Below are positions 25,049-34,612 of a stretch of DNA of 64,000 bases, piece by piece (within the stretch, counting starts at the first letter, position 1; the number at the start of each line of letters is the position of its first letter). The DNA is taken from contig NZ_VTUZ01000024.1 in the NCBI RefSeq assembly GCF_008369935.1, positions 62,001-126,000 of the forward strand, in the 5' to 3' direction. The notes beneath the pieces were generated by a model. It did no database searches, was not told where the DNA came from, and saw only the letters and a program-made list of their open reading frames with translations. This DNA comes from Paraburkholderia panacisoli (GTDB taxonomy: Bacteria; Pseudomonadota; Gammaproteobacteria; Burkholderiales; Burkholderiaceae). The position numbers were made by a program, and so were the translations under genes.

Positions 25049-25600
25049 ATGAACCGCGAAGAAGCCCTCCACATTTTCAGCCACTCCGAAGAAATCGTTT
25101 CGGCCAGCGACGTCAACGCGTCGATCAGCGGCATGGCTGCCGCCATCCGCGACGAGATGAGCGAGGACTTCCCGCTCGTGCTGTCGGTGATGGGCGGCGC
25201 CGCGGTGTTCACCGGCATGCTGCTGCCGCACCTCGATTTCCCGCTCGAGTTCGACTACATCCATCTGACCCGCTACCGCAATACCACCAAGGGCGGCAAC
25301 GAGATGCAATGGCGCGTCGCGCCGGCCGAGTCGGTGAAAGATCGCGTCGTGCTGGTGCTCGACGATATCCTCGACGAAGGCGAGACGATGGCCGCGATCC
25401 GCGACCGCATTCTCGCGATGGGCGCCAAGCGCTTTCTAAGCGCGGTGTTGTGCGAGAAGATTATTCCGAAGGCCAAGCCGCTGCGCCCGGATTACTGCGG
25501 CTTCGAAGTGCCAGACCGCTATGTGTTCGGTTGCGGCATGGACGCGAAGGGTTACTGGCGCAACCTGCCGACAATTCGCGCGTTGACGGAAGGCGCTTGA
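25049..25600 (+). CDS. hpt: hypoxanthine(-guanine) phosphoribosyltransferase
   Basis: Salvages hypoxanthine (and perhaps guanine) with PRPP to give the nucleotide. The 183-residue enzyme has the PRPP loop VLVLDDILDEGETM (about 100-113), the flexible-loop region YIHLTRYRNTTKGG, and the purine-binding C-terminal part VPDRYVFGCGMDAKGYWRNLP. ATG 25049 follows a 140-bp gap after ffh that shows no obvious signal. An intrinsic terminator follows. Assignment to hypoxanthine over guanine is not provable by eye. Confidence 0.9.
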   Translation: MNREEALHIFSHSEEIVSASDVNASISGMAAAIRDEMSEDFPLVLSVMGGAAVFTGMLLPHLDFPLEFDYIHLTRYRNTTKGGNEMQWRVAPAESVKDRVVLVLDDILDEGETMAAIRDRILAMGAKRFLSAVLCEKIIPKAKPLRPDYCGFEVPDRYVFGCGMDAKGYWRNLPTIRALTEGA

Positions 25601-25664
25601 ATGGCGCGTTTGGAGTGGCCGCGGTTACACGGCGTGGCGGTTGAGAAACCGGCGTAAAGAGAGA

Positions 25665-25688
25665 GCGGCCCGCATGGGCCGCTTTTTT
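25665..25688 (+). terminator. intrinsic terminator after the phosphoribosyltransferase gene
   Basis: GCGGCCC (25665-25671) and GGGCCGC (25676-25682) form a perfect 7-bp stem with loop GCAT, followed by TTTTTT (25683-25688). Confidence 0.88.
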
Positions 25689-25759
25689 GTTGGTGCGATT
25701 CGAACAGGAACGCGAGAGCGCGCAACTCTCGCGCTGAAACCCGCTAGCCGCGCTCGGCC

Positions 25760-26359
25760 TCACAACTGATGCACGAAAGCCCGGATACCGCCCAATATCA
25801 TCTCGACCGAGATCGCCACCAGCACCAGCCCCATCAGCCGTTCGAAGGCCGTCATCGTGCGTTCGCCTAGCCACTTCTGAATGCGCTCGGCCAGCATCAG
25901 CACGATCGCGCAGACGATCATCGTGACGGTCAGCGCGCCGATCCATTCGAACGTCTTGCCGGGCGCCTGAGACGTCAGCAGCATCACCGTTGCCAGCGCC
26001 GACGGCCCCGCCAGTGCGGGAATCGCGAGCGGCACGATCAGCGGCTCGCCGCCGCGCGCGTCGCCGCCGAATGGACCGTCCGGATGCGGGAACACCATTC
26101 TGAGCGCGATCAGAAACAGCACGATCCCGCCGCCGATACGCATCGACTGGTCGCTCAGACTCATCATGCGCAGGAAGCCCTGCCCCAACACCATGAAAAG
26201 CAGCAGGATCGAGAAGGCGATCGCCACCTCGCGCAGAATGACCACCGTGCGACGCTCGGGCGACACGCTGCGCAGGCAACTGATGAAGATCGGAATATTG
26301 CCGAGTGGATCGGTGATCAGAATCAGCAGGACGGTCGCAGACAGGAAGGTGTACTCCAC
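25760..26359 (-). CDS. MarC/YchE-family integral membrane protein
   Basis: A 199-residue protein with six predicted transmembrane helices, matching the MarC (NAAT) family: ITDPLGNIPIF in helix 1, a conserved LAIPALAGPSALATVM, and a C-terminal helix LMGLVLVAISVEMILGGI. The family is not a proven transporter despite the NAAT name. The start is GTG with a strong GGAGCGG site 8 nt upstream. It follows proS by 12 nt on the same strand and is probably cotranscribed with it. Confidence 0.88.
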   Translation of the reverse strand: MEYTFLSATVLLILITDPLGNIPIFISCLRSVSPERRTVVILREVAIAFSILLLFMVLGQGFLRMMSLSDQSMRIGGGIVLFLIALRMVFPHPDGPFGGDARGGEPLIVPLAIPALAGPSALATVMLLTSQAPGKTFEWIGALTVTMIVCAIVLMLAERIQKWLGERTMTAFERLMGLVLVAISVEMILGGIRAFVHQL

Positions 26360-26371
26360 TGTCCGCTCCGC

Positions 26372-28108
<1,737 letters not shown>

Positions 28109-28410
28109 TCAGATTATCCAAAAGCGGCGGCACCGGAGGGACCGCCCGAAAGGTGAAAACAGTGGGGAATCGACACAGATCCGGCGCAGAGCCGGCACGG
28201 TTTGCGTGACAACCGCCAGCGCTGCCGGCTCGCGGCCCCGAAGCCGCGGCGCCAAGCTTTTTGCACAACGGATAAGGCACGGAAAGACTGACAGGCTACC
28301 GCAAACGCGGGCCTTTTGCGGCGAATCGCACCATTCTGGGTCGATTCGGTGCGTCGGGCCCGTTATCTGTTTATAATCAAAGCAATTTTAAAGGATTCGA
28401 AGGTGGTTGT
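28109..28410. other. divergent proS-rppH intergenic region
   Basis: 302 bp. TATAAT at 28372-28377 is a good -10 for rppH, 33 nt before its ATG, but no -35 at the usual distance. CCGCAAA (28299-28305) and TTTGCGG (28315-28321) form a hairpin on either strand. The proS side shows no T-box, specifier or other riboswitch that I can recognise. Confidence 0.55.
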
Positions 28411-29151
28411 ATGCTGGATCGTGAAGGCTTTCGCCCGAACGTCGGCATCATCCTCTTGAACGCGCACAACGAGGTGTTTTGGGGCAAACGGCTCCGTGAA
28501 CATTCCTGGCAGTTTCCGCAAGGGGGCATCAAGTACGGAGAGACCCCCGTGCAAGCGATGTATCGGGAGTTACACGAAGAAACCGGGTTGCTTCCTGAGC
28601 ACGTCAAGGTGATCGGTCGCACGCGCGACTGGTTGCGTTATGAGGTGCCTGACAAGTTCATCAAGCGCGAAGTACGCGGTCATTACCGCGGCCAGAAACA
28701 AATCTGGTTCCTGCTTCGGATGGTAGGACGCGACTGCGACATCTGCTTGCGCGCCACCGACCACCCTGAGTTCGATGCGTGGCGCTGGAACGAGTACTGG
28801 GTGCCGCTCGACTGTGTGATCGAGTTCAAGCGGGATGTGTATCAGTTGGCGCTGACGGAGTTGTCCCGTTTCATGCGCCGAGCTGCGCCGCGTGCGGAAA
28901 AACCTGGCGGGCACCATGTGTCGCGTTATCCACGGATAGCGTCGACAATGGAAAGTCCACCGGATTCCACGGTAATGACGGTGACTTCCGTAACGTCCGT
29001 CAGCATCGAAACATCGGTTCACGTCACGATCGCGTCCGATTGCGGTTCGGGCTCCAGGTCAGCGGCCGAAGTGGGCGCCGGTCCGGAGCACGAAGACGAA
29101 TCGGCTGGCGAAACCGCCGGCTCGCTGTTCCGCCCGGGCGTGCGCAATTAA
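28411..29151 (+). CDS. rppH: RNA pyrophosphohydrolase (Nudix)
   Basis: Removes pyrophosphate from the 5' end of mRNAs, starting 5'-end-dependent decay. The N-terminal 160 residues match RppH: MLDREGFRPNVGIILL, QFPQGGIKYGE, and the Nudix box from about 38 to 60 with the REL-EE core (RELHEETGL). Escherichia coli RppH has 176 residues; this one has 246, with a Ser/Thr/Val- and Gly/Glu-rich C-terminal tail of about 80 residues of no recognised domain. The gene is divergent from proS. Confidence 0.93.
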   Translation: MLDREGFRPNVGIILLNAHNEVFWGKRLREHSWQFPQGGIKYGETPVQAMYRELHEETGLLPEHVKVIGRTRDWLRYEVPDKFIKREVRGHYRGQKQIWFLLRMVGRDCDICLRATDHPEFDAWRWNEYWVPLDCVIEFKRDVYQLALTELSRFMRRAAPRAEKPGGHHVSRYPRIASTMESPPDSTVMTVTSVTSVSIETSVHVTIASDCGSGSRSAAEVGAGPEHEDESAGETAGSLFRPGVRN

Positions 29152-29227
29152 CAACTCTGTGCGGCTGTCCACGCCGCCTCTACTGGCGCGGCTCCTCGAG
29201 TCGCGCCAGTGTTTCGAGGAAACCATA

Positions 29228-29785
29228 TTGAAAGCACTTGCACTCGTCGTGGCGTGCGTCGCCACCGGCGCCCTGCTGGCTGGCTGCTCGAGCGCCGGCA
29301 AACCCACCAATCAGGACGACAGCACGTTTGTCTACCTGCTGGACCGCAAGGGCAACTGGGTTGAAAACAAGGTGGATACCTTGCCGCCGCTGCCGCAAGA
29401 CTCGAGTCTGTTGCCTTTCGAAGTGTCGGGCAATACACCGCTGCAGTTCGCGATCGATCGGAACTCGCTCAGCGTGGGCACCGACGGCGTGGTTCGCTAC
29501 ACCGTGGTCGTGACGAGCCCGAGCGGCGCTCGCAACGTGAACTACGAAGGGATCCGCTGCGACACCTATGAATGGCGTCTGTATGCGGGCTTGAATGCGG
29601 ATCATGACGACTGGGACAGGACGGTCGCGAACGAGTTCTCGCGCATCGAGAACGGCGCGCTGAATGCGTATCACGCAGCGCTCTATCAGGATTACATGTG
29701 CGCGAACAAGATACCCACGGGCAATGCCCAGCAGATTGTCGAGAACATCCGCTACAAGCGCACTGCGACTTCGTTGGTTCACTGA
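29228..29785 (+). CDS. CNP1-like family lipoprotein
   Basis: A 185-residue protein of the uncharacterised CNP1-like family. I place the start at TTG 29228, which has GAGG 8 nt upstream and gives a proper lipoprotein signal peptide (M)KALALVVACVATGALLAGC; a longer reading from 29159 breaks the signal. The mature part includes TFVYLLDRKGNWVENK, SLSVGTDGVVRYTVVV and GIRCDTYEWRLYAG, typical of the family. It follows rppH by 76 nt and is closed by an intrinsic terminator. Confidence 0.82.
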   Translation: MKALALVVACVATGALLAGCSSAGKPTNQDDSTFVYLLDRKGNWVENKVDTLPPLPQDSSLLPFEVSGNTPLQFAIDRNSLSVGTDGVVRYTVVVTSPSGARNVNYEGIRCDTYEWRLYAGLNADHDDWDRTVANEFSRIENGALNAYHAALYQDYMCANKIPTGNAQQIVENIRYKRTATSLVH

Positions 29786-29844
29786 GACGCGTCTCGGTAG
29801 CGCGTGCTTCGAGTCTGACGCGTCGCGGATATGAGATATGAGAA

Positions 29845-29877
29845 AGCCGTTCCAGCCAACGCTGGAACGGCTTTTTT
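29845..29877 (+). terminator. intrinsic terminator after the CNP1-like gene
   Basis: AGCCGTTCCAGC (29845-29856) pairs with GCTGGAACGGCT (29861-29872), a 12-bp perfect stem with loop CAAC, followed by a T-run to 29877. Confidence 0.9.
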
Positions 29878-29908
29878 CATAGGCCGCGCGCTCTTGCCGG
29901 TCAGCGAA

Positions 29909-31027
29909 TCAGACCAGCACCAGGTTGTCGCGATGGATCAACTCGGGCTCCAGCATGTAGCCGAGCACCGATTCGATTTCGCCGCTGGGCCGCCGCTGAA
30001 TCAGCTTGGTTTCAGCACTGCTGTAGTTCGTCAGGCCGCGCGCCACTTCACGCCCTGCGGCGCTCAGGCAAGCGATCACCTCGCCGCGCGCAAACGCCCC
30101 CTGCACACCGACAATGCCGATGGGTAACAAGCTCTTGCCGCCAGCAGTCAGCTTTTCAACCGCGCCGTCGTCGATCACCACATGGCCTCGCACCTGCAGA
30201 TGGTCGGCCATCCACTGCTTGCGCGCCGCCATCCGCGCGGTGCGCGCGATCAACTGCGTGCCGATCGCCTCGCCCGAGGCCAGGCGCGACAGCACATCCG
30301 CTTCACGCCCGCTCGCGATCACCGTATTCGCGCCGCTGTGAGCCGCGCGCTTCGCGGCGAGAATCTTGGTCAGCATGCCGCCGCGACCGAGGCTCGAGCC
30401 CGCGCCGCCCGCCATCGCCTCGAGATCCGGCGCACCGGCATCGGCCTGCTGAACGAGCGTGGCGTTCGGGTCCTTGCGCGGGTCGGCGGTGAAGAGGCCC
30501 TGCTGATCGGTAAGGATGACGAGCGCGTCGCCTTCGATCAGATTGGCGACCAGCGCGCCCAGCGTATCGTTGTCGCCGAACTTGATTTCGTCGGTAACGA
30601 CCGTGTCATTCTCGTTGATGATCGGCACGACGCCCAGACGCAGCAGCGTGAGCAACGTGGAGCGCGCGTTCAGATAGCGCTCGCGGTCGGCCAGGTCGGC
30701 GTGAGTCAGCAAAATCTGCGCGGTCTGAATGGAATGCTCGGCAAAGCGGCTTTCGTACACCTGCGCAAGGCCCATTTGACCGACGGCCGCGGCCGCCTGC
30801 AATTCGTCGATTTCGCGTGGCCTTTTGGTCCAACCGAGCCGCTGCATTCCTTCGGCGATGGCGCCCGAACTGACCAGCACCACTTCCTTGCCTTGCGCGC
30901 GCAGGGCCGCAATCTGCGCGGCCCAGCGGCCGATCGCAGCATGATCGAGGCCGCGCCCGTCATTCGTGACGAGGCTCGAACCGACTTTCACTACCAATCG
31001 CCGTGAATCTGCGATGACGGAACGCAT
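29909..31027 (-). CDS. proB: glutamate 5-kinase
   Basis: Phosphorylates glutamate in the first step of proline synthesis. The 372-residue protein has the amino-acid kinase domain with VVKVGSSLVTN (12-22), VVLVSSGAIAEG (about 48-59) and NENDTVVTDEIKFGDND (about 138-154), and a C-terminal PUA domain (about 285-372). Proline feedback normally acts through the kinase domain. The gene lies 71 nt downstream of obgE, a conserved beta-proteobacterial arrangement (rplU-rpmA-obgE-proB). Confidence 0.96.
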   Translation of the reverse strand: MRSVIADSRRLVVKVGSSLVTNDGRGLDHAAIGRWAAQIAALRAQGKEVVLVSSGAIAEGMQRLGWTKRPREIDELQAAAAVGQMGLAQVYESRFAEHSIQTAQILLTHADLADRERYLNARSTLLTLLRLGVVPIINENDTVVTDEIKFGDNDTLGALVANLIEGDALVILTDQQGLFTADPRKDPNATLVQQADAGAPDLEAMAGGAGSSLGRGGMLTKILAAKRAAHSGANTVIASGREADVLSRLASGEAIGTQLIARTARMAARKQWMADHLQVRGHVVIDDGAVEKLTAGGKSLLPIGIVGVQGAFARGEVIACLSAAGREVARGLTNYSSAETKLIQRRPSGEIESVLGYMLEPELIHRDNLVLV

Positions 31028-31098
31028 TGTGCGCGGTCTCCCAAGATGACGCGTGATGCAAGCCGGCAGCCCGCCCAGGCGCCGGCGCTCAAGCTTTA

Positions 31099-32220
31099 CT
31101 ATTCCTGCGGGTCGGCGCCGGAGCCGTCGGCCGCGGCCGGTGCTTGCGGCTTCTCGCGGAAACGCACGTCGGCGGCGAGATCTTCGGCTTCAGCCGCGCG
31201 TTGCGCGTCCGAATGCGCGGCGATGTAGTCGAACACCGCATAGCAGAGATTCTCGCAACCCTGGCCGGTCAGCGCCGAGATTTCGAACACCGGGCCGTCC
31301 CAGCCGAAGCCTTCGAGGAATGCCGAAACACGCGCTTCACGCTCGTCTTCGGGCACCATGTCGAGCTTGTTGAGCACAAGCCAGCGCGGCTTTTCAAACA
31401 GCAGCTCGTCGTACTTGCGCAATTCGTTGACGATCGCCTTGGCTTCCGCGACCGGATCGACCGCTTCGTCGAACGGTGCGAGGTCGACGATGTGCAGCAA
31501 CAAGCCGGTACGTTGCAGGTGACGCAGGAACTGATGACCGAGGCCAGCGCCTTCAGCCGCGCCTTCGATCAAACCGGGAATGTCGGCGATCACGAAGCTG
31601 CGACTCGGCCCGACGCGCACCACGCCGAGATTCGGCGCGAGCGTGGTGAACGGGTAGTCGGCGATCTTCGGCCTGGCGTTCGATACCGACGAGATGAACG
31701 TCGACTTGCCGGCGTTCGGCATGCCGAGCAAACCGACGTCGGCCAGCACCTTCAATTCGAGACGCACCATGCGGCGCTCGCCCGGCTTGCCGTCGGTCTT
31801 CTGGCGCGGCGCGCGGTTCGTGCTGGATTTGAAATGCAGATTGCCGAGACCGCCCGCACCGCCCTGCGCGATCTGCACGCTCTGATTGTGCTCGGTCAGG
31901 TCGGCGATCAGCTCGCCGGTTTCCATGTCGGTGATCGTGGTGCCAACCGGCATGCGCAGCGTGATGTCGTCGCCCCCCTTGCCGTAGCAATCCGAGCCGC
32001 GGCCGTTTTCGCCGTTGCGCGCCAGATGCTTTTTCGCGTAGCGGTAGTCGATCAGCGTATTGATGTTGCGGTCCGCGACCGCGATCACGCTCCCGCCCCG
32101 CCCGCCGTCGCCGCCATCGGGGCCGCCGAACGGAACGAATTTCTCGCGGCGCATCGACGCGCTGCCATCCCCTCCGTCGCCGGCGATGACTTCAATCCTC
32201 GCTTCGTCAATGAACTTCAT
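31099..32220 (-). CDS. obgE: Obg/CgtA GTPase
   Basis: Ribosome-associated GTPase involved in 50S assembly and stress control. The 373-residue protein has the glycine-rich Obg fold (1-158, with GPDGGDGGRGGSV and GGAGGLGN), the G domain with GMPNAGKST (about 166-174), DIPGLIEGA and NKLD, and a short charged C-terminal tail. ATG at 32220 has GGAGTT 6 nt upstream. It lies downstream of rpmA beyond a strong terminator, so it may have its own promoter. Confidence 0.97.
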   Translation of the reverse strand: MKFIDEARIEVIAGDGGDGSASMRREKFVPFGGPDGGDGGRGGSVIAVADRNINTLIDYRYAKKHLARNGENGRGSDCYGKGGDDITLRMPVGTTITDMETGELIADLTEHNQSVQIAQGGAGGLGNLHFKSSTNRAPRQKTDGKPGERRMVRLELKVLADVGLLGMPNAGKSTFISSVSNARPKIADYPFTTLAPNLGVVRVGPSRSFVIADIPGLIEGAAEGAGLGHQFLRHLQRTGLLLHIVDLAPFDEAVDPVAEAKAIVNELRKYDELLFEKPRWLVLNKLDMVPEDEREARVSAFLEGFGWDGPVFEISALTGQGCENLCYAVFDYIAAHSDAQRAAEAEDLAADVRFREKPQAPAAADGSGADPQE

Positions 32221-32241
32221 GCGTAACTCCGTCCCGTGGTG

Positions 32242-32278
32242 TGCTGCCAGATGGTGCTGCCAGATGGTGCTGCCAGAT
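32242..32278. repeat. 13-bp tandem repeat in the obgE leader
   Basis: GGTGCTGCCAGAT is present in two perfect copies (32253-32265, 32266-32278) preceded by a partial copy ending at 32252. It lies 22-58 nt upstream of the obgE start codon. Confidence 0.75.
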
Positions 32279-32397
32279 TTGTTGCTATCGGATGCTGCTA
32301 TTTTGCCGCGCCCGCCACGCGTTGATCAATCGACCGAACGGCATAGCCGTGCCGGCATCGACGATCGACTCCGCGCCCCCGGCGAAAGCGCTGCAAT

Positions 32398-32426
32398 AAA
32401 AAAAGCCCCGCGAACTTCGCGGGGCC
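32398..32426 (-). terminator. intrinsic terminator of rplU-rpmA
   Basis: On the minus strand GCCCCGCGAA/TTCGCGGGGC (plus coordinates 32405-32425) is followed by seven or eight T. Very strong GC stem. On the plus strand only four T follow. Confidence 0.9.
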
Positions 32427-32460
32427 TTTTCCGGTCCTGAAGCCCGTGCCAGTCTAAAAC

Positions 32461-32724
32461 TCAGACTGCTGCCGGGACGACGTTGACCATATGCTTCTTC
32501 GCTGCGCCTTTCGTCGAGAACTGGACGTGGCCGTCCGTCAGCGCGAACAAGGTGTGATCCTTGCCGATACCGACGTTGTCACCAGCGTGCATACGCGTGC
32601 CGCGTTGACGCACGATGATGCCACCAGCGTTGATAGCCTGGCCGCCATAAACCTTCACGCCGAGACGCTTCGATTCAGAGTCGCGGCCGTTGCGGGATGA
32701 TCCGCCTGCCTTTTTGTGTGCCAT
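32461..32724 (-). CDS. rpmA: 50S ribosomal protein L27
   Basis: Component of the large ribosomal subunit whose N-terminus reaches the peptidyl-transferase centre. The 87-residue sequence MAHKKAGGSSRNGRDSESKR is the canonical L27 beginning, and the length is standard. A strong AAGGAG site precedes the ATG. It follows rplU after 25 nt. Confidence 0.98.
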   Translation of the reverse strand: MAHKKAGGSSRNGRDSESKRLGVKVYGGQAINAGGIIVRQRGTRMHAGDNVGIGKDHTLFALTDGHVQFSTKGAAKKHMVNVVPAAV

Positions 32725-32749
32725 TTGATTTGCTCCTTAACCGGTGCGC

Positions 32750-33061
32750 TTACGCGTTGATCGCGTCGATGCGCAGTTCGGTATAGTTCTGGCGGTGGCC
32801 GCCATGCTTCTGGTAGTGCTTCCGGCGACGCATCTTGAAGATGGTCACTTTTGCGTGACGACCTTGCGACACGACGGTAGCCTTGACGGAAGCCCCACTG
32901 ACCAGCGGCGTACCGAACTTAATCGATTCGCCTTCGCCCACTGCGAGAACCTGGTCGAGCGTGATTTCAGCGTCAATGTCTGCCGGTATCTGTTCTACTT
33001 TAAGTTTTTCGCCGACGGCAACTTTATACTGCTTGCCACCGGTTTTTATGACCGCGTACAT
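32750..33061 (-). CDS. rplU: 50S ribosomal protein L21
   Basis: Large-subunit ribosomal protein of 103 residues, starting MYAVIKTGGKQYKVAVGEKL and containing the basic C-terminal signature FKMRRRKHYQKHGGHRQ. ATG 33061 has GAGG 6 nt upstream; a longer in-frame start would add 30 unlike residues. First gene of rplU-rpmA. Confidence 0.98.
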   Translation of the reverse strand: MYAVIKTGGKQYKVAVGEKLKVEQIPADIDAEITLDQVLAVGEGESIKFGTPLVSGASVKATVVSQGRHAKVTIFKMRRRKHYQKHGGHRQNYTELRIDAINA

Positions 33062-33115
33062 TGAGAACCTCACTCTGTATTCATTTTTTCCACGCACCGC
33101 GCGCGGAAACCCGTG

Positions 33116-33144
33116 ATTATACATAGAGTTAGCTGCTCGGTCAA
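33116..33144 (-). promoter_or_regulatory. sigma-70 promoter of rplU-rpmA
   Basis: Minus-strand TTGACC (33144-33139) and TATAAT (33121-33116) are exactly 17 bp apart. The predicted start near 33109 leaves a leader of about 48 nt. This is the best promoter match in the window. On the plus strand TATAAT at 33269-33274 may serve ispB, without a clear -35. Confidence 0.82.
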
Positions 33145-33300
33145 AACTCATTGAGAGGCACCCTGCGCAGCGCCCGGCACCTTGTCGCAGCGCTTACGCG
33201 CAAGGCCCGGCCGCTGCCCCGAATTCGCCGCGCCGCAGCCTGCGACCCGGAACTGCCGCGATTCGCCTTATAATTCGCCGCACTACCCAATTCAGCCATC

Positions 33301-34293
33301 ATGTCGTCGACTGCCACCCCCTCCTCCAACGCCGCCAGCCTGCTCGCTCCGATCGCCGAAGACATGCAGCAGGTCAATCGCGTCATCCGGCACCGCCTTG
33401 CGTCCGACGTGATGCTGATCAACCAGATTTCCGAGTACATCATCAGCGCCGGCGGCAAACGGCTGCGGCCCGCGCTGCTGCTGCTGGTGGCGGGCGCGCT
33501 GGGCGAAACCACGGGACACCGGCACGAGCTGGCTGCGGTCGTCGAATTCATCCACACCGCGACGCTGCTGCACGACGACGTGGTCGACGAATCCGATCTG
33601 CGGCGCGGCCGCCAGACCGCCAATGCGCTGTTCGGCAACGCCGCGAGCGTGCTGGTGGGCGATTTTCTCTACTCACGCTCGTTCCAGATGATGGTCGGCG
33701 TGGGCAAGATGCGCGTGATGGAGATCCTGTCGGAGGCGACCAACATCATCTCCGAAGGCGAAGTGCTGCAGTTGCTGAACATGCACGACGCGGACGTCGA
33801 CGAAGCCCGCTACATGCAGGTGATCCGCTACAAGACCGCCAAGCTGTTCGAGGCGGCCGCGCAGCTCGGCGCGGTGCTGGCCGGCGCGGACGCGAAGACC
33901 GAAGCAGCCGCCGCGGAATTCGGCCGCCGCATCGGCACCGCGTTCCAGATCATGGACGACTGGCTCGACTACACGGGCACGGCCGAGTCGATGGGCAAGA
34001 ACGCGGGCGACGATCTGCGCGAAGGCAAGCCCACGCTCCCGCTGATCTATCTGATCGAACGCGGCACGCCGCAGCAGGCGGCGCTCGCGCGCGAAGCGAT
34101 CGAGCAAGGCGGCACGGACCGTTTCGACACGATTTTCGAGGCAATCACCCGCTCCGGCGCGCTGGATCACACGCTCGAATGCGCGAAGCAGGAAGCTCAG
34201 GCAGCAGCAGCAGCAATTTCTTCATTTCCTGGTTCCATTTTCAAAGATAGCCTGCTAGAATTATGTTCTTACTCGACGGCAAGACAGTCTTGA
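33301..34293 (+). CDS. ispB: polyprenyl (octaprenyl) diphosphate synthase
   Basis: Makes the long isoprenoid tail of ubiquinone from farnesyl diphosphate and IPP. The 330-residue trans-prenyltransferase has GGKRLRP (51-57), the first Asp-rich motif DDVVDESDLRRGR (92-104) and the second, MDDWLDYTG (about 218-226). Divergent from rplU, as in Escherichia coli. Chain length (C40 against others) is inferred from phylogenetic expectation only. Confidence 0.94.
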   Translation: MSSTATPSSNAASLLAPIAEDMQQVNRVIRHRLASDVMLINQISEYIISAGGKRLRPALLLLVAGALGETTGHRHELAAVVEFIHTATLLHDDVVDESDLRRGRQTANALFGNAASVLVGDFLYSRSFQMMVGVGKMRVMEILSEATNIISEGEVLQLLNMHDADVDEARYMQVIRYKTAKLFEAAAQLGAVLAGADAKTEAAAAEFGRRIGTAFQIMDDWLDYTGTAESMGKNAGDDLREGKPTLPLIYLIERGTPQQAALAREAIEQGGTDRFDTIFEAITRSGALDHTLECAKQEAQAAAAAISSFPGSIFKDSLLELCSYSTARQS

Positions 34294-34341
34294 ACGAGAC
34301 TGAAACGCCGGATTAGTCTGAATCGAGTCCGCAGTACAAAT

Positions 34342-34418
34342 CGGGGTGTAGCTTAGCCTGGTAGAGCGCTACGTTCGGGACGTAGAGGCCGGAGGTTCGA
34401 ATCCTCTCACCCCGACCA
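34342..34418 (+). tRNA. proK: tRNA-Pro (anticodon CGG)
   Basis: 77 nt, a complete cloverleaf: acceptor stem CGGGGTG/CACCCCG, D-arm containing TAGCCTGGTAGAGC, anticodon loop TTCGGGA giving CGG between stem halves CTACG and CGTAG, variable loop AGGCC, T-arm with GGTTCGAATC, and encoded 3' CCA. It reads CCG codons. It lies 48 nt after ispB and is followed by a terminator. Confidence 0.97.
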
Positions 34419-34445
34419 GATTTTCCTTGTTAGTTCAAGGCTCGA

Positions 34446-34476
34446 AAAACCGCCCAGCTTGCTCGGCGGTTTTTTG
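34446..34476 (+). terminator. intrinsic terminator of tRNA-Pro
   Basis: AAAACCGCC (to about 34453) pairs with GGCGGTTTT (from 34465), followed by T-rich sequence to 34476. Confidence 0.85.
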
Positions 34477-34612
34477 TTTTGGGCGCGATTTTCCTGCTTC
34501 TTGCGCTGTGCTCCCCGCCGTTATGGTATTTGGCGTAACGCCATCCCGCTGGCGGCTCACGCGCCCCCCTCTGCTATATTCTGTTCATCCTCTCCCCTAT
34601 TCTTCACGACGC

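Noticed and set aside
28109..28410. Possible T-box or other riboswitch in front of proS
   Set aside because: No specifier loop, T-box sequence or terminator/antiterminator pair could be recognised.
34427..34612. N-terminal 62-residue extension of the CNNM/CBS protein
   Set aside because: It would run through the terminator of the tRNA gene, which cannot also be coding; GTG 34613 sits just before the first membrane helix.
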